Shown here: piece after piece, positions 1-7,184 of the stretch
How positions within the stretch are numbered: the stretch's first letter is position 1
Layout of the letters: each line of letters starts with the position of its first letter
Source: Desulfobacteraceae bacterium
GTDB taxonomy: Bacteria; Desulfobacterota; Desulfobacteria; Desulfobacterales; Desulfobacteraceae
Assembly: GCA_016743945.1 (NCBI GenBank)
Contig: JADGFI010000047.1
Location: 1-37,435 of the forward strand
Length of the DNA: 37,435 nucleotides
Direction of reading: 5' to 3'
Translations under genes and position numbers: made by a program
The notes under the pieces: model-generated
What the model was told of the DNA's origin: nothing
Database searches by the model: none
What the model saw: only the letters and a program-made list of their open reading frames with translations

Positions 1-9
1 GGAGTGTAT

Positions 10-627
10 ATGGGTTTGATATCATCAACTCATTCCATGAGCCGCTACCATATTGAGGGTAATTTTGAAGCAACGGTGATGGATGAAGTTCGAAGGGGAT
101 TAACGGAAAATGCAATACCAAAGCAGGAAAACGAATATGAGGAGCTATCCGCCGGGTGGGCTCCCTATGAAAGTCCTTATAATCCTGATTTTGAAAAATT
201 TTCCTTTATATTTGGCACCTATTTTCTCTTTTCCTTGAGAATTGATAAAAAATCAATTCCTTTGAAATTAATCCAAAAAGAAATGGCCCTGGGTATTGAA
301 AAAAAAATACAAGAGTCTGGTCGGGATTTTTTATCTAAAAATGAAAAATCAGAACTGAAAGAAACAATATTAGATGTGCTCATGCATAAAATCCCCTCCA
401 TCCCAAATATTTATGATGTTCTCTGGAGTTATGAAGATAAGAATCTCTTCTTATTTACCACCCAGAAAGCGGCCAATGAATTATTTGAAACCCTTTTTTT
501 AAACTCCTTTAACTTAAAGCCCATCCGGCTCTTTCCCTATACTATTGTCGAAACAAAATCCGTATTTTCAGCCGATCAAAAAGACCGGGTCCTCTCCTTA
601 TCTCCCTTAAAATATGTAAAAGGATAA
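10..627 (+). CDS. rdgC: Recombination-associated protein RdgC, short form
   Basis: 205 residues. RdgC is a ring-shaped DNA-binding protein that limits RecA-driven recombination. The opening MGLISSTHSMSRYHIEG, the block SAGWAPYESPYNPDFE, the SLRIDKK stretch and the later FLSKNEKSELKE helix fit the short RdgC-like proteins of Desulfobacterota, which are about 100 residues shorter than the E. coli protein. The ATG at 10 is preferred because GGAG lies at bases 1-4; a GTG at 4 is in frame but would sit on that ribosome site. The next gene starts 2 bases after the stop, so the two are probably one transcript. The position just left of dnaN is unusual for rdgC and suggests a link with origin-proximal DNA handling. 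That link is inference; the family call is from remembered family pattern only. Confidence 0.8.
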   Translation: MGLISSTHSMSRYHIEGNFEATVMDEVRRGLTENAIPKQENEYEELSAGWAPYESPYNPDFEKFSFIFGTYFLFSLRIDKKSIPLKLIQKEMALGIEKKIQESGRDFLSKNEKSELKETILDVLMHKIPSIPNIYDVLWSYEDKNLFLFTTQKAANELFETLFLNSFNLKPIRLFPYTIVETKSVFSADQKDRVLSLSPLKYVKG

Positions 628-629
628 CC

Positions 630-1166
630 ATGCTTGATATCGCCACCGCCTATAATAAATATATTTTTCTGGGAAATGAATTTTTAACCTGGATCTGGTT
701 TCTCATTGAACAAGATAAGGATCTTGCCGCCATAATGGAATCAAAAGAACCTATTTCAATGGAAATAGGTAATTCCCTTGTCCTTGAAAACAATCTTGGG
801 GATAAATCAAAGGAAAAAATCACCATAAAAGGAGACAAGGCAGGTCTTGAAGAAGGCACCACTGCTCTTAAAAAAGGGGCATTTGTTACGGAATTAAACC
901 TTTTGTGTAAAATGGGGGAAGAAGAGGAATACAAATTCACCATCAAAGGAGAAAGTTTTAATATTACCGGACTTAAAACCCCCGCCACCCAGACCACAAA
1001 ATCCGAAGATGAATTAGAGGGAATGATCCTTGAAAAAGCCTATTTATTACTGAAGGTTACACAAGTTATTGACACTCTTTTTTTAAAATATATTGAACAA
1101 AGAATTTCAGATGACTGGAAAAGTAAAGGATTACAAGAGATTAACAACTGGATCCATGGATCTTAA
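630..1166 (+). CDS. Unrecognised rdgC-partner protein
   Basis: 178 residues, not recognised. It starts 2 bases after rdgC with AGGA at the right distance, so it is very likely co-translated with it. The N-terminus is aromatic and hydrophobic (NEFLTWIWFLIE, residues ~16-27). A middle part rich in beta-type alternation follows (MEIGNSLVLENN, KEKITIKGD), then a mostly helical C-terminal third. No signal peptide, no true membrane segment and no catalytic motif is visible. The close pairing suggests that it works with RdgC on DNA, but nothing in the sequence itself shows this. No other function is proposed. Confidence 0.75.
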   Translation: MLDIATAYNKYIFLGNEFLTWIWFLIEQDKDLAAIMESKEPISMEIGNSLVLENNLGDKSKEKITIKGDKAGLEEGTTALKKGAFVTELNLLCKMGEEEEYKFTIKGESFNITGLKTPATQTTKSEDELEGMILEKAYLLLKVTQVIDTLFLKYIEQRISDDWKSKGLQEINNWIHGS

Positions 1167-1446
1167 AAAAAGTGTTCATAACTTTAGGGTTTTGAACACT
1201 TTAAAATAAAGGTCAGTAACCAAGGGGTTATAAACAAATTTTAAACCTATTATTATTCATAACCGTATCGATATTTTCTTTAAAAAACAGAATCTTATAA
1301 AGTTATGAACATTTAAACAGACCTTATTATTGTTATTATCTTTATTTAATTAATATATTAATACAACCATCCTTATTTAATAATTGATAATTAAGGTATT
1401 TTGATATAAATCATGAAGGTATACAATTTTAAGAAAAGGATTTTAA
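1167..1446. other. Candidate replication origin (oriC-like) region upstream of dnaN
   Basis: This AT-rich gap holds five 9-mers of the shape TTWTRAAYA, similar to the DnaA box TTATCCACA but shifted at positions 5 and 6. They are TTATGAACA at 1173-1181 (minus) and 1303-1311 (plus), TTTTGAACA at 1190-1198 (plus), TTATAAACA at 1228-1236 (plus) and TTATGAATA at 1254-1262 (minus). A nearly pure A/T stretch at about 1321-1386 could be an unwinding element. Origins commonly lie beside dnaA/dnaN. No dnaA is visible in the window. The same DNA must also carry the dnaN promoter. That this is the origin is inference. Confidence 0.5.
1171..1200. repeat. 12-bp inverted repeat (paired DnaA-like boxes or hairpin)
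   Basis: The arms 1171-1182 and 1189-1200 are inverted copies with one mismatch, separated by 6 bases (tttagg). It begins 5 bases after the stop of the rdgC partner gene, so as RNA it could act as a terminator. However, the bases that follow (ttaaaataaa) do not form a T tract. Each arm contains a DnaA-box-like 9-mer, which favours a protein-binding role. Confidence 0.55.
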
Positions 1447-2568
1447 ATGAAATTTTCGTTTAATAAAAAGGATATCCTGGATATCTTGTCAAAAATCCAG
1501 GGAATTACGGGGAGAAAAACCAATTTAACCATCACCTCTGATATCCTTATTAAAGCATTTGGATCACAGATCAGTATTACGGCCAATGATCTGGAAACCG
1601 TTTTTACAGGAACCTATGATGCACAGGTTGAAACAGAAGGTGTCCTGTCTATCAATTCTAAAAAATTTTTTGAGATCATCAGAGAATACCCTGACAATGA
1701 AATTGTTATAAATGAAGTGGAAAACAGATGGGTTGAAATTGGAACAGGGGACAGTCTTTACCATATTGTTTCATCTGATTATGAAAATTTCCCCGAGACC
1801 CCTTTTATCGAAAATGTAGATTTTATCGAAATCAGCGCCGTTGATCTTAAAAAAATGGTGGCGGTTTCTTCTGTTGTCGGTTTTACAGGTGATGAAAAAA
1901 GAATCTATGTTTTGGGATCCCTGATGGAGAAAATCGTATCCGGCGACCAAGAAAGGTTAAGAATTGTCTCCACGGATTCAAGACGTCTCCATTGTTATGA
2001 TGCGCCGTTTATAGGAGAGCTGAATCTCCCCCAGGAGAGTGTTATCATTCCCAAAAAGGGATTGGGTGAACTCAATAAATTTATTGACTCTAACTTAGAT
2101 GCCATCCAGGTGGGGGTTAAAGATAATTATTTTATTTTCCAACGGGCAAATGAATCTGTGATGATTAAGCTTCTGGACGGAGAATACCCGGATTATAAAC
2201 CTGTTATCAACTATGACGAAATGATTCCCATGGAAGTGGACAAGAATATGTTTTCCACCTTGATGAGGCGGGTATCTATTCTTACCTCGGATGATTATAA
2301 AAGTGTTATTTTAAATTTTAAAGAAAATGAACTGACCGTGACCATCACCAACCCTGAAATAGGCGAATCCAAGGAGCGGCTGATGATAGGTTTTACAGGT
2401 GAAGAGATAAAAAGCGCCTTTAACCCTCAGTATTTTAGGGATGCCCTTAACCTTTTTGAGGAATCTATTGTGGTTATAAATATCAAGGACAGTAAAAGCC
2501 CCTGCATTATCAAGAGTCTTGATGATGATAAACTTGTTTGTGTAATAATGGCAATGCATATATCATGA
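1447..2568 (+). CDS. dnaN: DNA polymerase III sliding clamp, beta subunit
   Basis: 373 residues, normal length for the beta clamp that tethers DNA polymerase III to DNA as a dimeric ring. Three clamp domains follow one another (about 1-120, 130-250, 255-373). Family-typical stretches are VLSINSKKFFEIIRE, LRIVSTDSRRLHCYD, FIFQRANESVMIKLLDGEYPDY and the C-terminal VIMAMHIS, which corresponds to the usual V.MPMR end. AAAAGGA lies 6 bases upstream of the ATG. Its stop overlaps the gyrB start (ATGA), so the two are translationally coupled. recF, often found between dnaN and gyrB, is absent here. Confidence 0.97.
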   Translation: MKFSFNKKDILDILSKIQGITGRKTNLTITSDILIKAFGSQISITANDLETVFTGTYDAQVETEGVLSINSKKFFEIIREYPDNEIVINEVENRWVEIGTGDSLYHIVSSDYENFPETPFIENVDFIEISAVDLKKMVAVSSVVGFTGDEKRIYVLGSLMEKIVSGDQERLRIVSTDSRRLHCYDAPFIGELNLPQESVIIPKKGLGELNKFIDSNLDAIQVGVKDNYFIFQRANESVMIKLLDGEYPDYKPVINYDEMIPMEVDKNMFSTLMRRVSILTSDDYKSVILNFKENELTVTITNPEIGESKERLMIGFTGEEIKSAFNPQYFRDALNLFEESIVVINIKDSKSPCIIKSLDDDKLVCVIMAMHIS

Positions 2569-4982
2569 AAAATAATGACGTAACAAAAGAGTATAATTCG
2601 GACAGCATAAAAGTTTTAGAAGGTCTTGAAGCGGTTCGTAAGCGGCCTTCAATGTACATTGGAAATGTGGACCTTGCAGGTCTTCACCATCTGGTATACG
2701 AAGTGGTGGACAATAGTATTGACGAGGCCATGGCAGGTCACTGCGATACGGTTTTTGTCACCATCCATTCGAATATGAGTGTGAGCGTGGAGGACAATGG
2801 CCGGGGTATTCCCGTTGAAATGCATGAAACAGAGCATATTCCCGCCTGTGAAGTGGTCATGACCAAACTCCATGCCGGCGGCAAGTTTGACAAGGATTCC
2901 TATAAGGTATCCGGCGGTCTCCACGGGGTGGGTATTTCTGTTGTCAACGCATTGTCCGACCTCCTTACGATGGAGGTCTATAAAGACGGTAAAATCTATC
3001 ACCAGACCTACTCCAAGGGAAATAAGCTCACAGATCTTGTGGTTAAGGGAGATACCGTAAAAAGGGGAACCAAAATAACCTTCATCCCCGATTTTACGAT
3101 CATGAATGAAAATGATTTTGTCTATGAAACCCTTTCTCGAAGGTTGCGGGAACTGGCTTTTTTAAACAAGGGCCTAAGAATTGTTCTGGAAGATGAACGA
3201 TCGGCTGAAAAAGATGATTTTTATTTTGAAGGCGGAATTGTTTCCTTTGTGGAATTTTTAAACCGGTCCTGCACCCCCTTACATGAGCCCATTCACATTG
3301 AAGGGGATAAAAAAGATGTTCAGATAGAGGTGGCCATTCAGTATAATGACACCTTTAAGGAAAAACTTTTTTCCTTTGCCAATAATATTAGAACCATTGA
3401 AGGCGGCGCCCATGTATCCGGTTTTAAAGGCGCTCTGACCCGGACGGTAAATTCCTATATTACCTCGGGCTCTAATAATTTGCCCAAAAATATGCAGAAT
3501 ATTAAAATCAGCGGGGATGATATGCGGGAAGGTCTTTCCGTTATTATTTCCGTCAAACTTATGGAACCCCAGTTTGAAGGACAGACCAAGACCAAGCTGG
3601 GCAACAATGAGATCAAAGGGATTGTGGAATCCCTGCTCAATGAAAAATTTGGCCACTATCTGGAAGAAAATCCCAATGTGGCCCGGAAAATTATTGCCAA
3701 GGGTGTAGATGCTGCAAGGGCCCGGGATGCCGCTAAAAGAGCCCGGGAACTGGCCCGGAAAAAAGGCACCCTTCTGGATTCCACCCTTCCGGGTAAGCTG
3801 GCCGAATGTCAATATGCGGACCCTGCTGAAAGAGAGCTGTTCCTCGTGGAGGGCGACTCTGCGGGTGGTAGTGCTAAACAGGGCCGGGACAGACGGTTCC
3901 AGGCCATCCTTCCCCTGAAGGGTAAAATTCTAAATGTTGAAAAAGCCCGGTTTGACAAGATTTTAAGAAGTGATGAAATTAAGAACATCTTCACGGTTCT
4001 TGGCACCGGCGCCGGCCGGGAAGAATATGATATTGAAAAACTGCGGTATCACAAGGTGGTGATCATGACCGATGCCGACGTCGATGGTTCCCATATCAGA
4101 ACCCTGCTGCTGACTTTTTTCTATCGTCAGATGCCGGATCTGGTGGCCAACGGGTATTTGTATATTGCCCAGCCCCCGCTGTTCAGGGTCGGTTCCCGGA
4201 AAAGCGGCGTCTATTTAAAAAATGAGGAAGAGTACTCCAATTACCTGATCAAACGGATATCCTCCCAGAAAAACTTAATGATCAATGGAAATGAAGATCC
4301 CCTGGACGAGGAAGTATTTTATAACCTTCTCTTTAATATGACCGAGTATTTCAGTGCGGTAAATTTATTAAAAAAACGGGATTTTGATACAGATCTTTTA
4401 TCGGTTTTGATTAAAAACGGGGTAAAGGACAAACTTTTTCTGGAAAATAAAGAAAATCTGGAAATTCTTGCCCGGTCGCTTGAAACCTGCGGGTACAAGG
4501 CCGGGGAAATAGACTATGACATGGAAAGAAATATCCATGAAATGGATGTTTATGACAAAGATGAAAAAGAAATATTGGTAAGGGCTGGCAGGGAACTTTT
4601 GTCCACCACGGATTACCAGCGGATGCTTAAAAGTTATAAAAAAATTGAAACCCTTGATCGTCCGAATTTTTCCGTTTCATCCAAAGCAGAAGATGCCAAG
4701 CGCGTCACCACCCTTGATACCTTGACCCAACTCTATGAATTTATTATGGCTGAAGCGAAAAAAGGGATCAATATCCAGCGCTACAAAGGTTTGGGTGAAA
4801 TGAATGCAGACCAGCTCTGGGAGACCACCATGAATCCGGAAAAAAGGATTATGCTCAAAGTGGAAATTGAGGATGCTGAAAAAGCAGACGATATTTTTAC
4901 GCTGCTCATGGGGGAAGAAGTAGAGCCCAGACGAAATTTTATCCAGAAACATGCCCTTGAGGTATCCTCACTGGATTATTAG
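2565..4982 (+). CDS. gyrB: DNA gyrase subunit B
   Basis: 805 residues, the ATPase subunit of the type II topoisomerase that introduces negative supercoils. GHKL ATPase motifs are EVVDNSIDEAMAGH, EDNGRGIPV and GGLHGVGISVVNALS; the ATP-lid lysine motif is QTKTKLGN. The Toprim domain has LVEGDSAGGSAKQGRDR and MTDADVDGSHIRTLLL with its acidic metal ligands. The C-terminal tail has QRYKGLGEMNADQLWETTMNP. A longer reading from 2538 exists, but the ATG at 2565 gives the normal N-terminus (DSIKVLEGLEAVRKRPSMYIG) and the 4-base ATGA overlap with dnaN. An insert of about 170 residues between the Toprim motifs and the tail is typical of gram-negative GyrB. gyrA does not follow. Confidence 0.98.
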   Translation: MKNNDVTKEYNSDSIKVLEGLEAVRKRPSMYIGNVDLAGLHHLVYEVVDNSIDEAMAGHCDTVFVTIHSNMSVSVEDNGRGIPVEMHETEHIPACEVVMTKLHAGGKFDKDSYKVSGGLHGVGISVVNALSDLLTMEVYKDGKIYHQTYSKGNKLTDLVVKGDTVKRGTKITFIPDFTIMNENDFVYETLSRRLRELAFLNKGLRIVLEDERSAEKDDFYFEGGIVSFVEFLNRSCTPLHEPIHIEGDKKDVQIEVAIQYNDTFKEKLFSFANNIRTIEGGAHVSGFKGALTRTVNSYITSGSNNLPKNMQNIKISGDDMREGLSVIISVKLMEPQFEGQTKTKLGNNEIKGIVESLLNEKFGHYLEENPNVARKIIAKGVDAARARDAAKRARELARKKGTLLDSTLPGKLAECQYADPAERELFLVEGDSAGGSAKQGRDRRFQAILPLKGKILNVEKARFDKILRSDEIKNIFTVLGTGAGREEYDIEKLRYHKVVIMTDADVDGSHIRTLLLTFFYRQMPDLVANGYLYIAQPPLFRVGSRKSGVYLKNEEEYSNYLIKRISSQKNLMINGNEDPLDEEVFYNLLFNMTEYFSAVNLLKKRDFDTDLLSVLIKNGVKDKLFLENKENLEILARSLETCGYKAGEIDYDMERNIHEMDVYDKDEKEILVRAGRELLSTTDYQRMLKSYKKIETLDRPNFSVSSKAEDAKRVTTLDTLTQLYEFIMAEAKKGINIQRYKGLGEMNADQLWETTMNPEKRIMLKVEIEDAEKADDIFTLLMGEEVEPRRNFIQKHALEVSSLDY

Positions 4983-5050
4983 CCGGGCTCTTGACTGGAC
5001 TGGTAAAGGGTATGAATTATTAACCCCCTAAAGGGGTCTTAGAAATACTG

Positions 5051-5094
5051 ACCGGTCTTTGGGGGATGAACATGCCCCAAAGACCGGTTTTTTT
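5051..5094 (+). terminator. Strong intrinsic terminator after gyrB
   Basis: A perfect 14-bp stem (5051-5064 with 5075-5088), a 10-base loop and a run of seven T starting at 5088. It lies 70 bases after the gyrB stop. On the minus strand there is no T tract after the stem, so it serves the dnaN-gyrB side. Confidence 0.9.
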
Positions 5095-5095
5095 A

Positions 5096-5812
5096 TTAAA
5101 AAAGTTTTCCCCCCTCAGAGTGAAGTCCCATATGATCAAGGGCTGTGATAATTTGAAATTTAAACAAGCCGGAACCATCTTGAATAACGGGGTTAAACCT
5201 GGCTGATAATTCCAGGGAAATCAGACCATGTACAAGGGCGAGGGCCTGGATAACCAAATGGATCAGCTCTTCAGGGGATGATAGCCCATAGGTGTGGCCT
5301 AGGTGTAACATTTGTTGTTTATAGGGAAGGGGTAAGACAAGGGATTTTGGAAGTGTTATCAAAGATTTCTGCCAGGCCCTGTCAAATAAATTAAAGAGAA
5401 TCTGATATCCCTTTTCTGCTGTTGCGGAAATTTTTTCGCTGGCCGGATCAAATCCATACACCTGTCTTCCGGCAAAAAGTCCGAAGGCGATTGGATTGGC
5501 AATAGCCCATTCCCTGTATCCCAAAAGAGTCTGTATCACCTGCAGGGGAATATCAGATGAGGTCCCCCTGTCCCTGGCAGTTATTAATGCGCCGTGGAAG
5601 GAATCCAAAGACCCTAGGATCAGGTATTCCATCAACTGGTCCCTGCTTTTAAAATAACTGTAAAAAGCCGGCGCTGTCATTCCCATTTGCTGGGTAATAC
5701 GGTTGATGGTGAACGTGCCATGGGTTTGTATCAACTCCCATGCAATGGTTTTTATTTCATCTATGGTGGCCTGTCTGAGTCGTTCACGTCGTGGTATCAT
5801 TTTTTTATACAC
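5096..5812 (-). CDS. TetR/AcrR-family transcriptional regulator
   Basis: 238 residues if read from the GTG at 5812, or 234 from the ATG at 5800 (start MIPRRERLRQ); neither has a clear ribosome site. The N-terminal helix-turn-helix spans about residues 15-60 (TINRITQQMGMTAPAFYSYFKSRDQLMEYLI), which is a typical TetR recognition helix. The C-terminal ligand domain resembles the WHG-type TetR C-domain (YREWAIANPIAFGLFAG). The gene is divergent from the M24 peptidase-fold gene, and the 128 bases between them hold a perfect 25-bp-arm palindrome. The simplest reading is a repressor controlling itself and that neighbour through the palindrome. The ligand is unknown. Confidence 0.9.
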   Translation of the reverse strand: MYKKMIPRRERLRQATIDEIKTIAWELIQTHGTFTINRITQQMGMTAPAFYSYFKSRDQLMEYLILGSLDSFHGALITARDRGTSSDIPLQVIQTLLGYREWAIANPIAFGLFAGRQVYGFDPASEKISATAEKGYQILFNLFDRAWQKSLITLPKSLVLPLPYKQQMLHLGHTYGLSSPEELIHLVIQALALVHGLISLELSARFNPVIQDGSGLFKFQIITALDHMGLHSEGGKLF

Positions 5813-5869
5813 TTTTTTATGGGATAGGGGTTTATGGGATAGATAATAATCTACCGGAATTTTTTAATA

Positions 5870-5896
5870 TTGACAATGCCTGTATTAATTTATAAT
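5870..5896 (+). promoter_or_regulatory. Possible promoter for the M24 gene
   Basis: TTGACA at 5870-5875 and a perfect TATAAT at 5891-5896, separated by 15 bases, which is short. TAATTA at 5893-5898 would give 17. Either -10 element falls inside the left arm of the palindrome, as expected for a repressible promoter. Confidence 0.5.
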
Positions 5897-5938
5897 TAGT
5901 TTACTTAACTATATTAAGTAAACTAATTATAAATTAAT
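5884..5938. promoter_or_regulatory. Perfect palindrome, probable TetR operator
   Basis: The arms at 5884-5908 and 5914-5938 are exact inverted copies of 25 bases around a 5-base spacer (ctata). The core reads AGTTTACTTAA / TTAAGTAAACT. It sits between the divergent regulator and peptidase-fold genes and ends 4 bases before the GGGAG of the latter. TetR proteins bind such two-fold symmetric sites, but this one is longer than the usual 15-30 bp, so it may hold two dimers. Confidence 0.7.
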
Positions 5939-5952
5939 TTTTGGGAGAGCGG

Positions 5953-7134
5953 ATGATTTCAGCCAGAGAATATGCCGACAGACGAACACAGCTTGAGCAT
6001 AAAATAGAGTCCATGAGGCTTTCTGCCTATCTGGTCTCATCCCGGGAAAGTATTTACTATTTAACCGGCGCCTCCTATGTTCCCGAGGAACGTCCCTTTT
6101 TTATGCTCATCATCCCGGAACATTCCCCTATTCTCATCGTCCCCAAATTGGAATATGCCCACATGCAAAAAACCGGGATCGGTGAAGTATTGTCCTATAC
6201 TGAATTTCCCGCACCCAAAGGAGAGGGGTGGCAAGAAGTTTTGTCCAACTGCCTTAAAAATAAAAAGATATTAGGAGTAGAACCGGGGCTGTCCGCAGAA
6301 AACATGGGCAAACTCTCCATGTTTTCACCCAGGGTGGTCCCTGTAATTGATAAATTGCGGCAAATTAAATCCCTGGCAGAAATTGAGTTGATCCGTCAAA
6401 CAGCAGCCTATGCCGATATGGGTATGCAAAAAATAATGAAGGCCAGTTACAAAGGTGCCACGGTTCTTGAAATTTTTTCCCAGGCCCGGGCAGTCCAGAC
6501 CCGGGTGTTAAAAGAGACTGTCTATGACCCCATGGAATCTTCCTTTTTAATGGCTTCCTGGCCAGCCCCTTTCAGTGCCCAGCCCCACGGCATACCCCGA
6601 GTGGATGACCGCATGGGAAAAGGACCCCTTGTGGCGTTGAGTTATTTGAGAGTGAATGGGTATGCCGCAGAAGTGGAAAGGACCTATTTTCATACCAACC
6701 CCTCAACAAAAGAAAAACAGGTGTATGGGCATATGTTAAAGGCCAGAAAATTGGCTTTTTCCATGGTCCGCCCCGGTGCTATCTGCGGGAAAATTGATGA
6801 AGCGGTTTACCAATATCTTTGTGCCAAAGGGTATGAAAAGTATTTGCTGCACAGAACTGGCCATGGCATTGGACTTGGGAACCATGAAGGTCCCTATATT
6901 GCCCGGGGCAGTGAAGATATTCTGGAAGAAAACATGGTCATCAGTATTGAACCGGGTATTTATATACCCGAGATAGGCGGATTCAGACATTCTGATACCC
7001 TTCTTATCACTGCAAACGGATACGAAGTATTAACCCATTATCCGTCTGACATGAATTCTTTGACCGTAACTGCCATTAAACCCTTGCGCAGGCTCATGGG
7101 CAAGGTGATTTCCCACAGTCTTGGATTAAAATAG
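5953..7134 (+). CDS. M24-family peptidase-fold protein with altered metal site
   Basis: 393 residues from the ATG at 5953, chosen because GGGAGAG lies 5 bases upstream; an in-frame TTG at 5941 has no ribosome site. It has two-domain creatinase/prolidase architecture: an N-terminal domain about 1-135 (AYLVSSRESIYYLTGA) and a pita-bread domain about 140-385. Of the five metal ligands of Xaa-Pro peptidases, His304 (GHGIGLGNHEGP) and Glu333 (SIEPGIY) are present. The first Asp is absent (LSYLRVNGY at 229-236), the second is Glu240, and the last Glu is Ser347 (GFRHSDT). This pattern recalls metal-free members such as creatinase, so the protein may be a small C-N hydrolase rather than a peptidase. 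Substrate unknown. It is divergent from a TetR regulator. Confidence 0.85.
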   Translation: MISAREYADRRTQLEHKIESMRLSAYLVSSRESIYYLTGASYVPEERPFFMLIIPEHSPILIVPKLEYAHMQKTGIGEVLSYTEFPAPKGEGWQEVLSNCLKNKKILGVEPGLSAENMGKLSMFSPRVVPVIDKLRQIKSLAEIELIRQTAAYADMGMQKIMKASYKGATVLEIFSQARAVQTRVLKETVYDPMESSFLMASWPAPFSAQPHGIPRVDDRMGKGPLVALSYLRVNGYAAEVERTYFHTNPSTKEKQVYGHMLKARKLAFSMVRPGAICGKIDEAVYQYLCAKGYEKYLLHRTGHGIGLGNHEGPYIARGSEDILEENMVISIEPGIYIPEIGGFRHSDTLLITANGYEVLTHYPSDMNSLTVTAIKPLRRLMGKVISHSLGLK

Positions 7135-7184
7135 GACTCACCTGCAAAGGATATACATTTATCTCATTTTTTTTAGATTACCGT

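Noticed and set aside
1171..1200. Terminator of the rdgC operon
   Set aside because: The stem is acceptable but no T tract follows, and both arms contain DnaA-like 9-mers; kept as an inverted repeat instead.
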